Below, piece by piece: positions 1 through 7,293 of a DNA stretch of 33,665 bases; the first letter of the stretch is position 1; every line of letters begins with the position of its first letter. The stretch is from NCBI GenBank assembly GCA_965363675.1, contig CBDTTW010000011.1, positions 1 through 33,665 on the forward strand. The letters are read 5' to 3'. The position numbers were made by a program, and so were the translations under genes. The stretch comes from CBDTTW01 sp965363675. Its GTDB lineage: Bacteria; Bacteroidota; Rhodothermia; Rhodothermales; DASSAV01. The notes beneath the pieces were generated by a model. It saw only the letters and a list, made by a program, of their open reading frames with translations. It had not been told where the DNA came from and ran no database searches.

Positions 1-116
1 GGGTCATCGCGCTCGACCGCGAAGGCAACCTCGCCATGCCGTTCAACACGCCCGGCATGCACCGCGCCTACGCGACCCCCGAGGGCAAGGCCGTCGTCGC
101 CATTTTTCGCGATTAG
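1..116 (+). CDS. Isoaspartyl peptidase/L-asparaginase, C-terminal fragment (5' end outside window)
   Basis: The reading frame begins at base 3 and stops with TAG at 114-116, giving the last 37 residues of a protein. The end contains VIALDREGNLAMPFNTPGMH followed by RAY, which matches the C-terminal strand region of plant-type (Ntn-hydrolase) isoaspartyl peptidase/asparaginases, where a G-x-[IV]-A-[LM]-D-x-x-G-N-x-x-x-P-F-N-T-x-G-M segment is conserved. Such enzymes hydrolyse isoaspartyl dipeptides or asparagine after autocleavage at a Thr. The catalytic Thr and the signal region, if any, lie outside the window, so activity cannot be judged. The family call rests on this one short conserved block. 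Confidence 0.75.
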   Translation, partial: VIALDREGNLAMPFNTPGMHRAYATPEGKAVVAIFRD

Positions 117-314
117 CGGCGCCCTGTATTCTGGACGCTCGGAACGCCGCGACCTTCTCCCGAGGGGAGGGGCGCCGCGCCTCGCAACCTGCGTGTTATC
201 CGGCACTTGGATCGTGCAGGCGCCGGGCCGGGCGGCGCCTGCGGCAGGACCGGCGCCGTATTTGGACGGTACGCGGTCAAACGGCATCCCCTGAACCTCC
301 TGACGGATCTGCTC

Positions 315-821
315 ATGAAACGTGCGCTCCAGGCCTCCATCTTCCTTCTTTTCGCCGCCTTCTTCGGCGGATGCAGCGACACCTACGGTCCCGACGAGCC
401 GCGCCGGGCCGGGGTGCACTCCTTCGAGTTCCAGTTCAATGCCGCCGACGCCTCGCTCGACGCCTCCGGCCTCGTGGCCTCGGCGCAGTACGACGCGCCG
501 AGCATCACCCGGTCGGTCGTGGACCACGGCGCCGTACTGGTCTACTTCCGCAAGTTCGACACCTGGACGGCCATGCCCTACACCTACGGCGTCGAGTCGC
601 CGACGCAGCCCGCCGTCGATTACACGCTCACGCTCGGCTACGCCTTCGAGCGCAACTTCCTCGAAGTGTTCTACGAGTCGTCCACGGCCGAGGTCAACCC
701 CCGCGCGCAGCCGAGCTACCGGATCAAGGTCGTCGTCATCGACGAGCTGGGCCACGGCAAGCGGCCCATCGACCTGCGGAACTACGAAGAAGTAAAAGCC
801 TACTACGGCCTGACGGACTGA
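315..821 (+). CDS. Small putative lipoprotein of unknown function
   Basis: 168 residues from the ATG at 315. The frame stays open upstream to 207, but the 315 start puts a textbook lipoprotein signal at the N-terminus: Lys-Arg, a hydrophobic stretch, then FFGGC with Cys at residue 20. The mature part is rich in Ser, Tyr, Asp and Val and reads like a beta-rich domain with no motif I recognise. It is probably anchored in the membrane facing the periplasm. The next gene begins 43 bases downstream on the same strand. I do not recognise the family and assign no function. Confidence 0.75.
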   Translation: MKRALQASIFLLFAAFFGGCSDTYGPDEPRRAGVHSFEFQFNAADASLDASGLVASAQYDAPSITRSVVDHGAVLVYFRKFDTWTAMPYTYGVESPTQPAVDYTLTLGYAFERNFLEVFYESSTAEVNPRAQPSYRIKVVVIDELGHGKRPIDLRNYEEVKAYYGLTD

Positions 822-864
822 GCGCAGCGTACCTTGGGGCGGCCCCCTTTTCCCTGCCCGCCCT

Positions 865-1758
865 ATGCCCTCCGCCCCCCGCCTCGTCGTCACGCACCCC
901 GGAACGGCCCACTTCGACGAGTGGGCCGCCTCGGCGTTGGCGCTGGCCCGGTTCGAGGGGCTCGCGGTCGAACGGCGCGAGCCCCGGCCCGAAGAGCTTG
1001 CCGATGCGTCGGTCGTCGTCGTGGACGTGGGCGGCAGGTTCGAGCCCGAGTTTGCCAACTTCGACCACCACCACGACCTGGCGTTGCCGGCGGCCTTTGT
1101 GCTCGTGGCCGACTGGCTCGGGCTGGATCTGGCCCCGGCGGCGTGGGCGGACTACAAAAGCAGGCGCGATGTCTACGGGGCGGACCGCGCCGCCGCCTCC
1201 GTGGGCATGGCGGCCCCGGTGCGCGCGCTCGACAGCCCCATCGAGGGCTTCGTGCTGCGCGCGTTCGGCGCGATGGACCGCGTGGCCCCCGGAGCGTGGA
1301 TGCACGCGCTGATGCGCGGCTGGGCGCTGGACCTGATGGGGTACCTCGGCAACGTAGAGGGCGTCGAAAGCCGGGTCGCAGCCGAGCGCTTCGTGCGCGC
1401 GCGGGCGCGCCTGCTCAGCGTTCGGGGGGAAGCGGTGCTGGAGTTCCGGGAGGAACTCACCCCGGCGCGCCGGAGCGCCCTGGGCCGGCTGGCCGCCGAG
1501 CACGGCGCCTCTGCAACCATCACGACCGATGTGCGCTCGGGGAGGGCGGCCCTTTACCGGTCCGGCGAGCAGGAGCCCTGGGACTTCACGCGCCTGGAAG
1601 GCCGCGCGGCCTTCGCCCACAAGGGCGGCTTCCTGGCGGTGCTTCACGAGGGCGACGACCCGCTGGAGGCCCTGGAGGCCGCCTTCACGGGGGGCGAAGG
1701 CCGCGCGTGCCGCGCCGACAAACGTGGGCGCTCAAACCCAATGTATCGGCGATCTTGA
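865..1758 (+). CDS. MYG1-like (UPF0160) putative metal-dependent hydrolase
   Basis: 297 residues. The N-terminus has THPGTAHFDEW (residues 10-20), where MYG1 proteins have a TH-x-G-x-x-H-x-D-E/D motif. A VVVDVGG segment (51-57) follows, then NFDHHHD (65-71), the DHH-like histidine cluster expected to bind metal. MYG1/UPF0160 proteins are DHH-related; the eukaryotic member is a 3'-5' RNA exonuclease. The C-terminal KGGFLAVL segment is also typical of the family's second half. The protein is slightly shorter than eukaryotic relatives. Substrate is unknown. A TACCTTG element 29 bases before the ATG may be a promoter -7 box. There is no Shine-Dalgarno; the leader is pyrimidine-rich. Confidence 0.7.
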   Translation: MPSAPRLVVTHPGTAHFDEWAASALALARFEGLAVERREPRPEELADASVVVVDVGGRFEPEFANFDHHHDLALPAAFVLVADWLGLDLAPAAWADYKSRRDVYGADRAAASVGMAAPVRALDSPIEGFVLRAFGAMDRVAPGAWMHALMRGWALDLMGYLGNVEGVESRVAAERFVRARARLLSVRGEAVLEFREELTPARRSALGRLAAEHGASATITTDVRSGRAALYRSGEQEPWDFTRLEGRAAFAHKGGFLAVLHEGDDPLEALEAAFTGGEGRACRADKRGRSNPMYRRS

Positions 1759-1941
1759 AGGGTGTAGGTCCTGCGGCAGTCGGGCCGGAAGGGGCGTTCG
1801 GGGGTGGGCAAATGGAACTTATCGGTGGCCCTGTAGGGTTCTGAGCAGATAGGCCCGTTCGGCCAGGCGCGCGCGCGTACTCGGCGGCATCGGGCGGAAC
1901 CTCGTGCTCCGAGGCGAGCGCGCGTAAACGTCAACGTCGGT

Positions 1942-2688
1942 ATGCCGCCTGTGTGGAATTTTCGGAAATCGTGGCCCCTGCCTCTGCTGGCGCTGAGCCT
2001 GCTCTTCGCGGCGGCAGGCTGCGACCGGCTCGTGCGGGGCCAGCGCACCCCCGAGGGTTATGAGTTCCGGCCGGGCAGCCCTCGCGGCTCCGGCAAGTTC
2101 TACATGGGCCGCGAGATCGCGCGCACCATCGACCACACGGGCGCGATGTGGCTCGAACGGCCCTCGCGCGAGGCCGAAGAGCTTCCGGGGCGCCTCGTGC
2201 AGGTGTTGGGGCTACGGCCCACCGACATCGTGGCCGACCTGGGCGCCGGCACAGGCTACTTTACCTTTCGCATTGCCCCGCAGACGCCCCAGGGCAAGGT
2301 CTACGCCGTCGATATCGACGCCGGGATGCTGGACTTCATCCGCGCCCGCGCCGACTCGCTCGGCCTGGCCAACGTGACGCCCGTACGCGGCTCCGAGAAG
2401 TCGCCCAACCTGCCGCCGGGCGAGATCGACCTGGCCCTCATCGTGGACGCCTACCACGAGTTCAGCTATCCTTACGAGATGATGCAGAGCGTACGGGAGG
2501 CCCTGCGGCCGGGCGGGCGCGTCGTGCTGGTAGAGTACCGCGCCGAGGACGCCACGATCCCGATCCACACGCTGCACCGCATGTCCGAGGAGCAGGCGCG
2601 CCGGGAGCTGGTGCGGGCGGGCTTCACGTGGGAGCGGACGCTGCGCGTGCTCCCGCAGCAGCACATCATCATTTTCACCAAGCCGTAG
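1942..2688 (+). CDS. Class I SAM-dependent methyltransferase with lipoprotein-type signal
   Basis: 248 residues. The first 27 form an export signal: charged start, leucine-rich core and AAAGC lipobox-like end. The rest is a Rossmann methyltransferase: motif I VADLGAGTGYF, an acidic YAVDID at the end of strand 2, and DLALIVDAYHEF in the motif IV region, followed by LRPGGRVVLVEY. All SAM-binding motifs look intact. Class I methyltransferases normally need cytoplasmic SAM, so the export signal is odd; signal-bearing members of this methyltransferase group are known in other bacteria, but their substrates are unclear. It lies 13 bases before the Smr gene and may be co-transcribed with it. Confidence 0.75.
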   Translation: MPPVWNFRKSWPLPLLALSLLFAAAGCDRLVRGQRTPEGYEFRPGSPRGSGKFYMGREIARTIDHTGAMWLERPSREAEELPGRLVQVLGLRPTDIVADLGAGTGYFTFRIAPQTPQGKVYAVDIDAGMLDFIRARADSLGLANVTPVRGSEKSPNLPPGEIDLALIVDAYHEFSYPYEMMQSVREALRPGGRVVLVEYRAEDATIPIHTLHRMSEEQARRELVRAGFTWERTLRVLPQQHIIIFTKP

Positions 2689-2701
2689 GGCGCGCGCGCG
2701 C

Positions 2702-2971
2702 GTGGAGCCCGTAGAATACCCCATCGACGGCGTGCTGGATCTGCACACGTTCCGGCCGGGCGACATCGGCGGGCTGATCCCTGAGTACCTGGAAGCGTGC
2801 CGCGCCCGAGGCATGCTTCAGGCGCGCATCATCCACGGCAAAGGCAGCGGCGCGCTCCGTGAGGGCGTGCACGCGCTGCTGGCGCGCCTGCCCTACGTGC
2901 GGCATTTCGCGCTCGCCGGCCCGGGCGGCGGGTGGGGCGCTACGCTCGTGGACCTGGAGCCGCCGCCGTAA
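2702..2971 (+). CDS. Stand-alone Smr domain protein
   Basis: 89 residues, almost entirely one Smr (small MutS-related) domain. It starts at a GTG at 2702, 13 bases after the methyltransferase stop. Diagnostic motifs are LDLHTFRP near residue 12 (the LDLHG-like element) and IIHGKGSGALREGV (the HGKG-x-G-x-L-R motif), then GPGGGWGATLVDL at the C-terminus. Smr domains bind DNA or RNA and in several proteins show endonuclease activity on branched DNA or on stalled-ribosome mRNA. No MutS2 part is attached. It ends 10 bases before the convergent FKBP gene. Confidence 0.85.
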   Translation: MEPVEYPIDGVLDLHTFRPGDIGGLIPEYLEACRARGMLQARIIHGKGSGALREGVHALLARLPYVRHFALAGPGGGWGATLVDLEPPP

Positions 2972-2981
2972 GCTCGGCCGC

Positions 2982-3395
2982 TTACTTCAGCCGGACGACG
3001 CGGCGCAGCTCCACGTCGAAGACGAGCGTGGCGTTGGGCGGAATCACCCACGCTCCCGAGGCGTCGCGGATGCCGCGCGCGCCGTAGCCGAGTTCCGGCG
3101 GAATGGTCAGCCGCCGCAGCCCGCCGACCCGCTGCCCCGGAATGCCCTGCACCCACCCGTCGATGACGCTCATCGGGCGCAGCAGCAAACCCGCCGCGCC
3201 TTCGTCGAACACGCTCCCCGACTCGGTCCAGCCTTTGTAGTGCACGTAGATCGAGTCGCCGACTTGCGCCGCCTCGCCCTCGCCCACGCGCAAATCCTGG
3301 ATGCTCACCTCGGGGGCCTCCGCCGAGTCGCACCCGACGAGCGCCGCCGGGGCCGCCAGGGCCAGCGCGAGGGCTATCATGATTGTCCGTACCAC
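2982..3395 (-). CDS. FKBP-type peptidyl-prolyl cis-trans isomerase, lipoprotein
   Basis: 137 residues. The N-terminus is a lipoprotein signal ending in ALVGC at about residue 22. The FKBP fold follows: VHYKGWTESGSVFDEG, VIDGWVQGIPG, then RLTIPPELGYGARG and ATLVFDVELRRV. These are the core active-site loops of FKBP prolyl isomerases, which assist folding; the signal places this one at the membrane on the periplasmic side. The GTG at 3395 is preferred because it supplies the Arg of the signal n-region; an ATG at 3380 is an alternative. A promoter-like TAACTTTA element lies just upstream. Confidence 0.9.
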   Translation of the reverse strand: MVRTIMIALALALAAPAALVGCDSAEAPEVSIQDLRVGEGEAAQVGDSIYVHYKGWTESGSVFDEGAAGLLLRPMSVIDGWVQGIPGQRVGGLRRLTIPPELGYGARGIRDASGAWVIPPNATLVFDVELRRVVRLK

Positions 3396-3408
3396 TGCGC
3401 TACCATCG

Positions 3409-3416
3409 TAAAGTTA
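3409..3416 (-). promoter_or_regulatory. Possible -7 promoter element (TAACTTTA) of the FKBP gene
   Basis: On the minus strand the sequence reads TAACTTTA, one base off the Bacteroidota -7 consensus TAnnTTTG. It lies 13 bases upstream of the GTG start and 28 upstream of the ATG alternative. No clear -33 TTG is present at 17-23 bases. It overlaps the T-rich tail of the terminator of the gene upstream. Confidence 0.35.
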
Positions 3417-3460
3417 ACAAACGCCTGCGCGTGTGCGCCTCAGCGCCACGCGCGCGCAGG
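3411..3460 (-). terminator. Rho-independent terminator after the 3522-4019 gene
   Basis: The arms are 3447-3460 and 3422-3433: CGCCTGCGCGTG pairs with CACGCGCGCAGGCG, with a two-base bulge. On the minus strand the hairpin is followed directly by TTTGTTAACTTT. It lies 62 bases past the stop of the minus-strand gene and just before the FKBP gene, so it separates the two transcripts. Confidence 0.6.
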
Positions 3461-3521
3461 CGAGGCGGGTATATGCGCGCCCGGGGCTTTTGTTCTGGCG
3501 CCGGCTTCCCGGCGCGCCGAA

Positions 3522-4019
3522 TTACACGGCGCCGAAGCGCGCCCATTCCAGATCCTCGCGGCGTATCCGGATCTCGCCGTCGGCCTCCAGGAAGCGCTCG
3601 GCGCTGTCGGGCGGGAAGCGGATCAGGTCGAGCGGCGCCGTGCGGGGCGCGGCCTCGGCCACGGCCTGGAGCGCCGTGTGGAACGGGCGCAGAGGGGCGG
3701 CCCACTTGGCGAAGGCGAAGTGCGTGTGCGGCAGGCGCGCCGCCGTGCGCTCGAGCTTTTCGAGGCTGACCTTGCCCGCCTCCCCCCAGAAGCGCGGCCG
3801 GCCGTGCGCGTCGAGGGCCGTCACGTCGGGCTTGTAGCGGTGGCCGATGGGGACCTCGACGCGCAGATCCGGATAGTCCGGCAGGTAAAGCGCCCACAGA
3901 AAAGCCTTCATCAGCACGTGCTCGATGCTTTCCACCGGCTTCTTGACGAGCACCAGGCGCTTGCCTTCCGCCCGAAACGAGAGCTTGCGCCGCAGCGCCA
4001 AATCGGTCCCTTTGCCCAT
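3522..4019 (-). CDS. Hypothetical protein, possible PD-(D/E)XK (YaeQ-like) fold
   Basis: 165 residues, soluble, with no signal. The middle holds a pattern resembling a PD-(D/E)XK nuclease core: RYKPDVTALD, then a short gap and FWGEAGKVSLEKLER, giving D...E-x-G-K. The layout also resembles YaeQ, where a 'KPDL..LD...G....W' block is followed by an acidic strand. The C-terminal part (HTHFAFAKWA and onward) would be the last strand and helix of such a fold. Function is not established. The gene is flanked on both sides by terminators and so is probably monocistronic. Confidence 0.65.
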   Translation of the reverse strand: MGKGTDLALRRKLSFRAEGKRLVLVKKPVESIEHVLMKAFLWALYLPDYPDLRVEVPIGHRYKPDVTALDAHGRPRFWGEAGKVSLEKLERTAARLPHTHFAFAKWAAPLRPFHTALQAVAEAAPRTAPLDLIRFPPDSAERFLEADGEIRIRREDLEWARFGAV

Positions 4020-4056
4020 ACGCCTGCCGGTGATACGTGTGCTCGGGGGGTAAACG

Positions 4057-4092
4057 AAAAGTCGCCGCTCCGGATTCGGAGCGGCGACTTTT
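4057..4092. terminator. Bidirectional rho-independent terminator downstream of mdh
   Basis: A perfect 16-bp inverted repeat, AAAAGTCGCCGCTCCG and its complement, closes a GATT loop (4073-4076). The A-run on the left and T-run on the right make it a terminator on either strand. It lies 24 bases past the mdh stop and between mdh and the next minus-strand gene. Confidence 0.9.
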
Positions 4093-4115
4093 GCAGGCGT
4101 CGGGCGCGCGGGTCG

Positions 4116-5051
4116 TTACGCGGCGCTCTCGATGCGCTTGAGGTCCTCGATGCCCGAGCGGACGGCCTCGGCCGAGCTGGCGAGCAGCGTTTTCTCGTCG
4201 TCGGTCAGCTCCACCTCGATCACTTCCTCGACGCCGTTGCGGCCCAGGCGCGCCGGCGCGCCGATGAACAGGTCGTTCAGGCCGAACTGGCCGTTGAGCA
4301 TGACGGCGCAGGGCAGCACGCGGTTCGAGTCCTTGACGATGGCTTCGGCCATTTCAGCGGCCGCCGCGCCGGGGGCGTACCAAGCCGAGGTGCCCATCAG
4401 CTTGACGATTTCGCCGCCGCCGAACTTCGTGCGCTCGACGATCTCGTTGATGCGCTCGGAAGGCAGCAGCGTCGTGAGCGGCAGGCCGCCGACGTAGGTG
4501 AAGCGCGGCAGCGGCACCATCGTGTCGCCGTGGCCGCCCATGAGCAGCGCCTGGATGTCGCGCACCGAAACGCCCAGCTCCATCGCGATGAAGGCGCGGT
4601 AGCGCGCCGTGTCGAGCACGCCGGCCATGCCCATCACGCGTTGCGCCGGGAAGCCGCTGGCTTCGTAGGCGACGTACGTCATGATGTCGAGCGGGTTCGA
4701 GACGACGATGAGGATGGCATTCGGGCTGTGCTTGGCGAACTGCTCGGTCACCGAGCGCACGATCTGCGCGTTCTTGAGCAGCAGGTCGTCGCGGCTCATG
4801 CCCGGCTTGCGCGCGAGGCCCGCCGTGATGACGCAGATGTCCGAGTCGGCCGTGTCTTCGTAGTTGTTCGTCCCCTTGACGCGGGTGTCGTAGAGGTTGA
4901 TCGGACCCGCCTGGGCCATGTCCAGCGCCTTGCCCTGCGGGAGGCCTTCCACGATGTCGATGAGCACCACATCGTTGACGATATCCTTGCGGGCGACGTT
5001 CTCCGCAACGGTGGCGCCAACGTTACCTGCTCCGATGACGGTAAGCTTCAT
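4116..5051 (-). CDS. mdh: Malate dehydrogenase
   Basis: 311 residues, the usual length for the lactate-dehydrogenase-like bacterial MDH. It interconverts malate and oxaloacetate with NAD in the citric acid cycle. Visible features: GAGNVGA nucleotide-binding loop at residues 7-13, DIVEG after strand 2, the substrate arginines in ARKPGMSRDDLL, VVSNPLD, and the catalytic His in GGHGDTMVPL. The Arg at the substrate-specificity loop (residue 81 region, ARKPG) favours malate over lactate. It has a strong Shine-Dalgarno and its own terminator, and it diverges from the sixA-like gene. Confidence 0.97.
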   Translation of the reverse strand: MKLTVIGAGNVGATVAENVARKDIVNDVVLIDIVEGLPQGKALDMAQAGPINLYDTRVKGTNNYEDTADSDICVITAGLARKPGMSRDDLLLKNAQIVRSVTEQFAKHSPNAILIVVSNPLDIMTYVAYEASGFPAQRVMGMAGVLDTARYRAFIAMELGVSVRDIQALLMGGHGDTMVPLPRFTYVGGLPLTTLLPSERINEIVERTKFGGGEIVKLMGTSAWYAPGAAAAEMAEAIVKDSNRVLPCAVMLNGQFGLNDLFIGAPARLGRNGVEEVIEVELTDDEKTLLASSAEAVRSGIEDLKRIESAA

Positions 5052-5056
5052 TATGT

Positions 5057-5062
5057 CTCCTC
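5057..5062 (-). promoter_or_regulatory. Shine-Dalgarno of mdh
   Basis: Minus-strand GAGGAG lies five bases before the ATG at 5051. Most genes in this window lack such a site, so it stands out and fixes the mdh start. Confidence 0.75.
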
Positions 5063-5236
5063 GGTGGGTTTAATTTAGCGATGCGTATACCCGGCGGCGT
5101 GGTCGAGCGGGCCTGTGCGGGTCGAGGGCAAAATACAATACCCGGCCGAAAAACTCACCTTTCCCGGCGCCTGCCCCCCCGGGCCGCCCCGACCGGGGGC
5201 GGCGCGCTAAGCGCTTTTTTGACGGGTCTGCTTTTT

Positions 5237-5725
5237 ATGAGGCAATTATTCATTATCCGCCACGGCGTCGCTGAGGACGCGGCGCCCAGCGGCGCCGACC
5301 GCGACCGTGCGCTCACCGAGCGGGGCCTGTCGAAGCTGCGCGCCCAGGTCGCCGGGCTGGCCCGCCTGGCGATGCGCCCCGACGTGCTCTTCACGAGCCC
5401 TTACGCGCGGGCGCAGCAGACGGCGGCCCTACTGGCCCCCGCCTGGGACCTCGCCGCAGAGACGGACGAAGCCCTCGCCCCCGGCGCCTCCCTCGCGGAC
5501 GTGCGCGAACTGGCCGCGCGCTGCAAGGAGCGCTCTTTCGCTATCGTGGGCCACCAGCCCGATCTCGGCGTCCTCCTGGAGGAGCTGACGGGCGCCAGGG
5601 TGCGCTTTCGCAAGGGCGCCGTCGCCGTGGTGGACGTGGCCCGCTGGAGCGCCGGCGGCGGCGCGCTGCGGGCGTTCTACGATCCGGACGAGATGATCCT
5701 GCTGGCAGGCGAAAAGCCCGTATAA
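5237..5725 (+). CDS. sixA: SixA-like phosphohistidine phosphatase (histidine phosphatase superfamily)
   Basis: 162 residues from the ATG at 5237; the frame is open back to 5081, but only this start puts the family's N-terminal strand first: LFIIRHGVAED, with the catalytic RHG at residues 8-10. Further motifs are LTERGLSKL, FTSPYARAQQTA (the second phosphate-binding Arg) and IVGHQPDLG (the second catalytic His). Length and motif order match SixA, which dephosphorylates phospho-His on HPt domains or the phosphotransferase protein NPr. The real substrate here is unknown. It diverges from mdh. Confidence 0.88.
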   Translation: MRQLFIIRHGVAEDAAPSGADRDRALTERGLSKLRAQVAGLARLAMRPDVLFTSPYARAQQTAALLAPAWDLAAETDEALAPGASLADVRELAARCKERSFAIVGHQPDLGVLLEELTGARVRFRKGAVAVVDVARWSAGGGALRAFYDPDEMILLAGEKPV

Positions 5726-5861
5726 ACATCTCATTAAGAATGCCGGCAGCGCGCGGCGCGGGCAAGGAGGGGTCAAACGTTTTTCGCCAGGCGGAGTAGC
5801 ACAGGATTACAGGCCGTGCTGAAGCGCGGCGCGCCTTCTTCCCACGCGATTCCTTACCGTC

Positions 5862-7244
5862 ATGGTTGCTTCCTGCGCCCTGCGCTTGCGGCGCGCCCTC
5901 GGGCTGGCGCTGCTCCTCCTCATAATGCTCGGCGGCCCGGCGGCCTCGGCGCAGCAAGCCGGCCGCAGCGCGGCCAAACCGAAGAACGTCATCCTGTTCA
6001 TCTCGGATGGGTGCGGCCCGGCTTCGTTCACGATGGCGCGCGACTACCTGCGGCTCACGAACCCGGGGGCGCGGCTGGCGCTCGACGAGCTGCTCGTGGG
6101 CAACGCCGCCACGCACTCCACCAACAGCCGCATTACCGACTCGGCGGCCGGGGCGACGGCCTACGCGGCGGGCGTCAAGACGTATAACGGCGCGATCTCG
6201 GTGGACGACGACCGGCGGCCCGTCCCGACGGTGCTCGAAGCGGCCGAGGCGGCGGGCCTCGCCACCGGCCTCGTCGCAACGTGCCGCATCACGCATGCCA
6301 CGCCGGCGGCGTTCGCGGCGCATGTGCCCAGCCGCAACATGGAGGCCGAGATTGCGGCCCAGATGGCGCGCCAGGGCATCGACGTGATCCTCGGCGGCGG
6401 CCGCGCGTTCTTCCTGCCCCAGGCCGCCGGGGGGGCGCGCGCCGACTCGCTGGACGTGCTCGCCGACTTGCGCCGCCGCGGCGTCACGGTCTTCGACGAC
6501 CCCGCCGCACTCGGCGCGGCCAAGGCGCCGCTCGTGGGGCTGATGGCCCCCGACCATTTGCGCTACGAGATCGACCGGCCCGGCAGCGGGCAGCCGAGCC
6601 TGGCCGAGATGACGCGCCGCGCGCTCGAACTGCTCTCGAAGCAGTCGGAAAAGGGTTTCTTCGTCATGATCGAGGGCAGCCGCATCGACCATGCCGCACA
6701 CGGCAACGACCCGGCGGCGCACCTCTTCGACCTCCTCGCCTACGACGCCGCGGTGGCCGAGGCGCTCGATTTTGCGCGCAAGGACGGCCAGACGCTCATC
6801 GTGTCTACGTCCGACCACGAGACGGGCGGCCTGACGCTCGGGCGCAAAGCCTCCGGCGACGGCGCCTACTCCTGGGATCCGAGCGTGCTCGGCAAGGTGA
6901 AGGCTTCGCGCGATGTCCTGGGCCGCGAACTGCACGCCGACCCCGCCGCCGCCCCGGCTACGTTTGCGCGCCTGGCCGGCATCGACAGCCTCTCGGCCGC
7001 CGACACGGAACTGCTGCGCACCGCCGTGGCAGCCGGCGAGGGCGCCGCCGGAGCCGCCGCCGTGGACATCATCTCCCGCCGCGCCTCCGTCGGCTGGACC
7101 ACGGGCGGCCATACCGCCGTGGACGTGCCCCTGTTCGCCTTCGGCCCCGGCCGCGAGCGCTTCATCGGGCACTACGATAACACCTACGTCGGCAAAACCA
7201 TCGCCGAACTTCTGGGTTTGAAGCTGGACCTGGCCCGCCGGTGA
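5862..7244 (+). CDS. Alkaline phosphatase, secreted
   Basis: 460 residues. A signal peptide ends around residue 30 (PAASAQQ). The mature enzyme begins with KNVILFISDGCG, where the Asp binds metal. The nucleophile is Ser94 in DSAAGATAYAAG. Metal ligands lie in MIEGSRIDHAAHGND, STSDHETGGL and the late TTGGHTAVDVPLFAFGPG histidine. These are the E. coli PhoA-type alkaline phosphatase motifs, releasing phosphate from monoesters in the periplasm with two Zn and one Mg. Length is close to PhoA. No Pho box could be recognised upstream. The neighbours do not point to a phosphate operon. Confidence 0.93.
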   Translation: MVASCALRLRRALGLALLLLIMLGGPAASAQQAGRSAAKPKNVILFISDGCGPASFTMARDYLRLTNPGARLALDELLVGNAATHSTNSRITDSAAGATAYAAGVKTYNGAISVDDDRRPVPTVLEAAEAAGLATGLVATCRITHATPAAFAAHVPSRNMEAEIAAQMARQGIDVILGGGRAFFLPQAAGGARADSLDVLADLRRRGVTVFDDPAALGAAKAPLVGLMAPDHLRYEIDRPGSGQPSLAEMTRRALELLSKQSEKGFFVMIEGSRIDHAAHGNDPAAHLFDLLAYDAAVAEALDFARKDGQTLIVSTSDHETGGLTLGRKASGDGAYSWDPSVLGKVKASRDVLGRELHADPAAAPATFARLAGIDSLSAADTELLRTAVAAGEGAAGAAAVDIISRRASVGWTTGGHTAVDVPLFAFGPGRERFIGHYDNTYVGKTIAELLGLKLDLARR

Positions 7245-7293
7245 CATCGCATCCGGCAGCGGGCGGCAGGGGCGCCAGATTGGTTTCTGCTTC

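Noticed and set aside
207..314. Upstream extension of the small lipoprotein frame
   Set aside because: It would bury the signal peptide behind 36 residues of Gly/Arg/Ala sequence without features.
2859..5078. 739-residue plus-strand open frame
   Set aside because: It covers the FKBP, PD-(D/E)XK-like and mdh genes in antisense. High GC leaves few stops. No family signature.
5190..5236. GCGC-rich hairpin and T-run just before the sixA-like gene
   Set aside because: The stem is only about four pairs and no plus-strand gene ends upstream (mdh runs the other way), so a terminator is unlikely.
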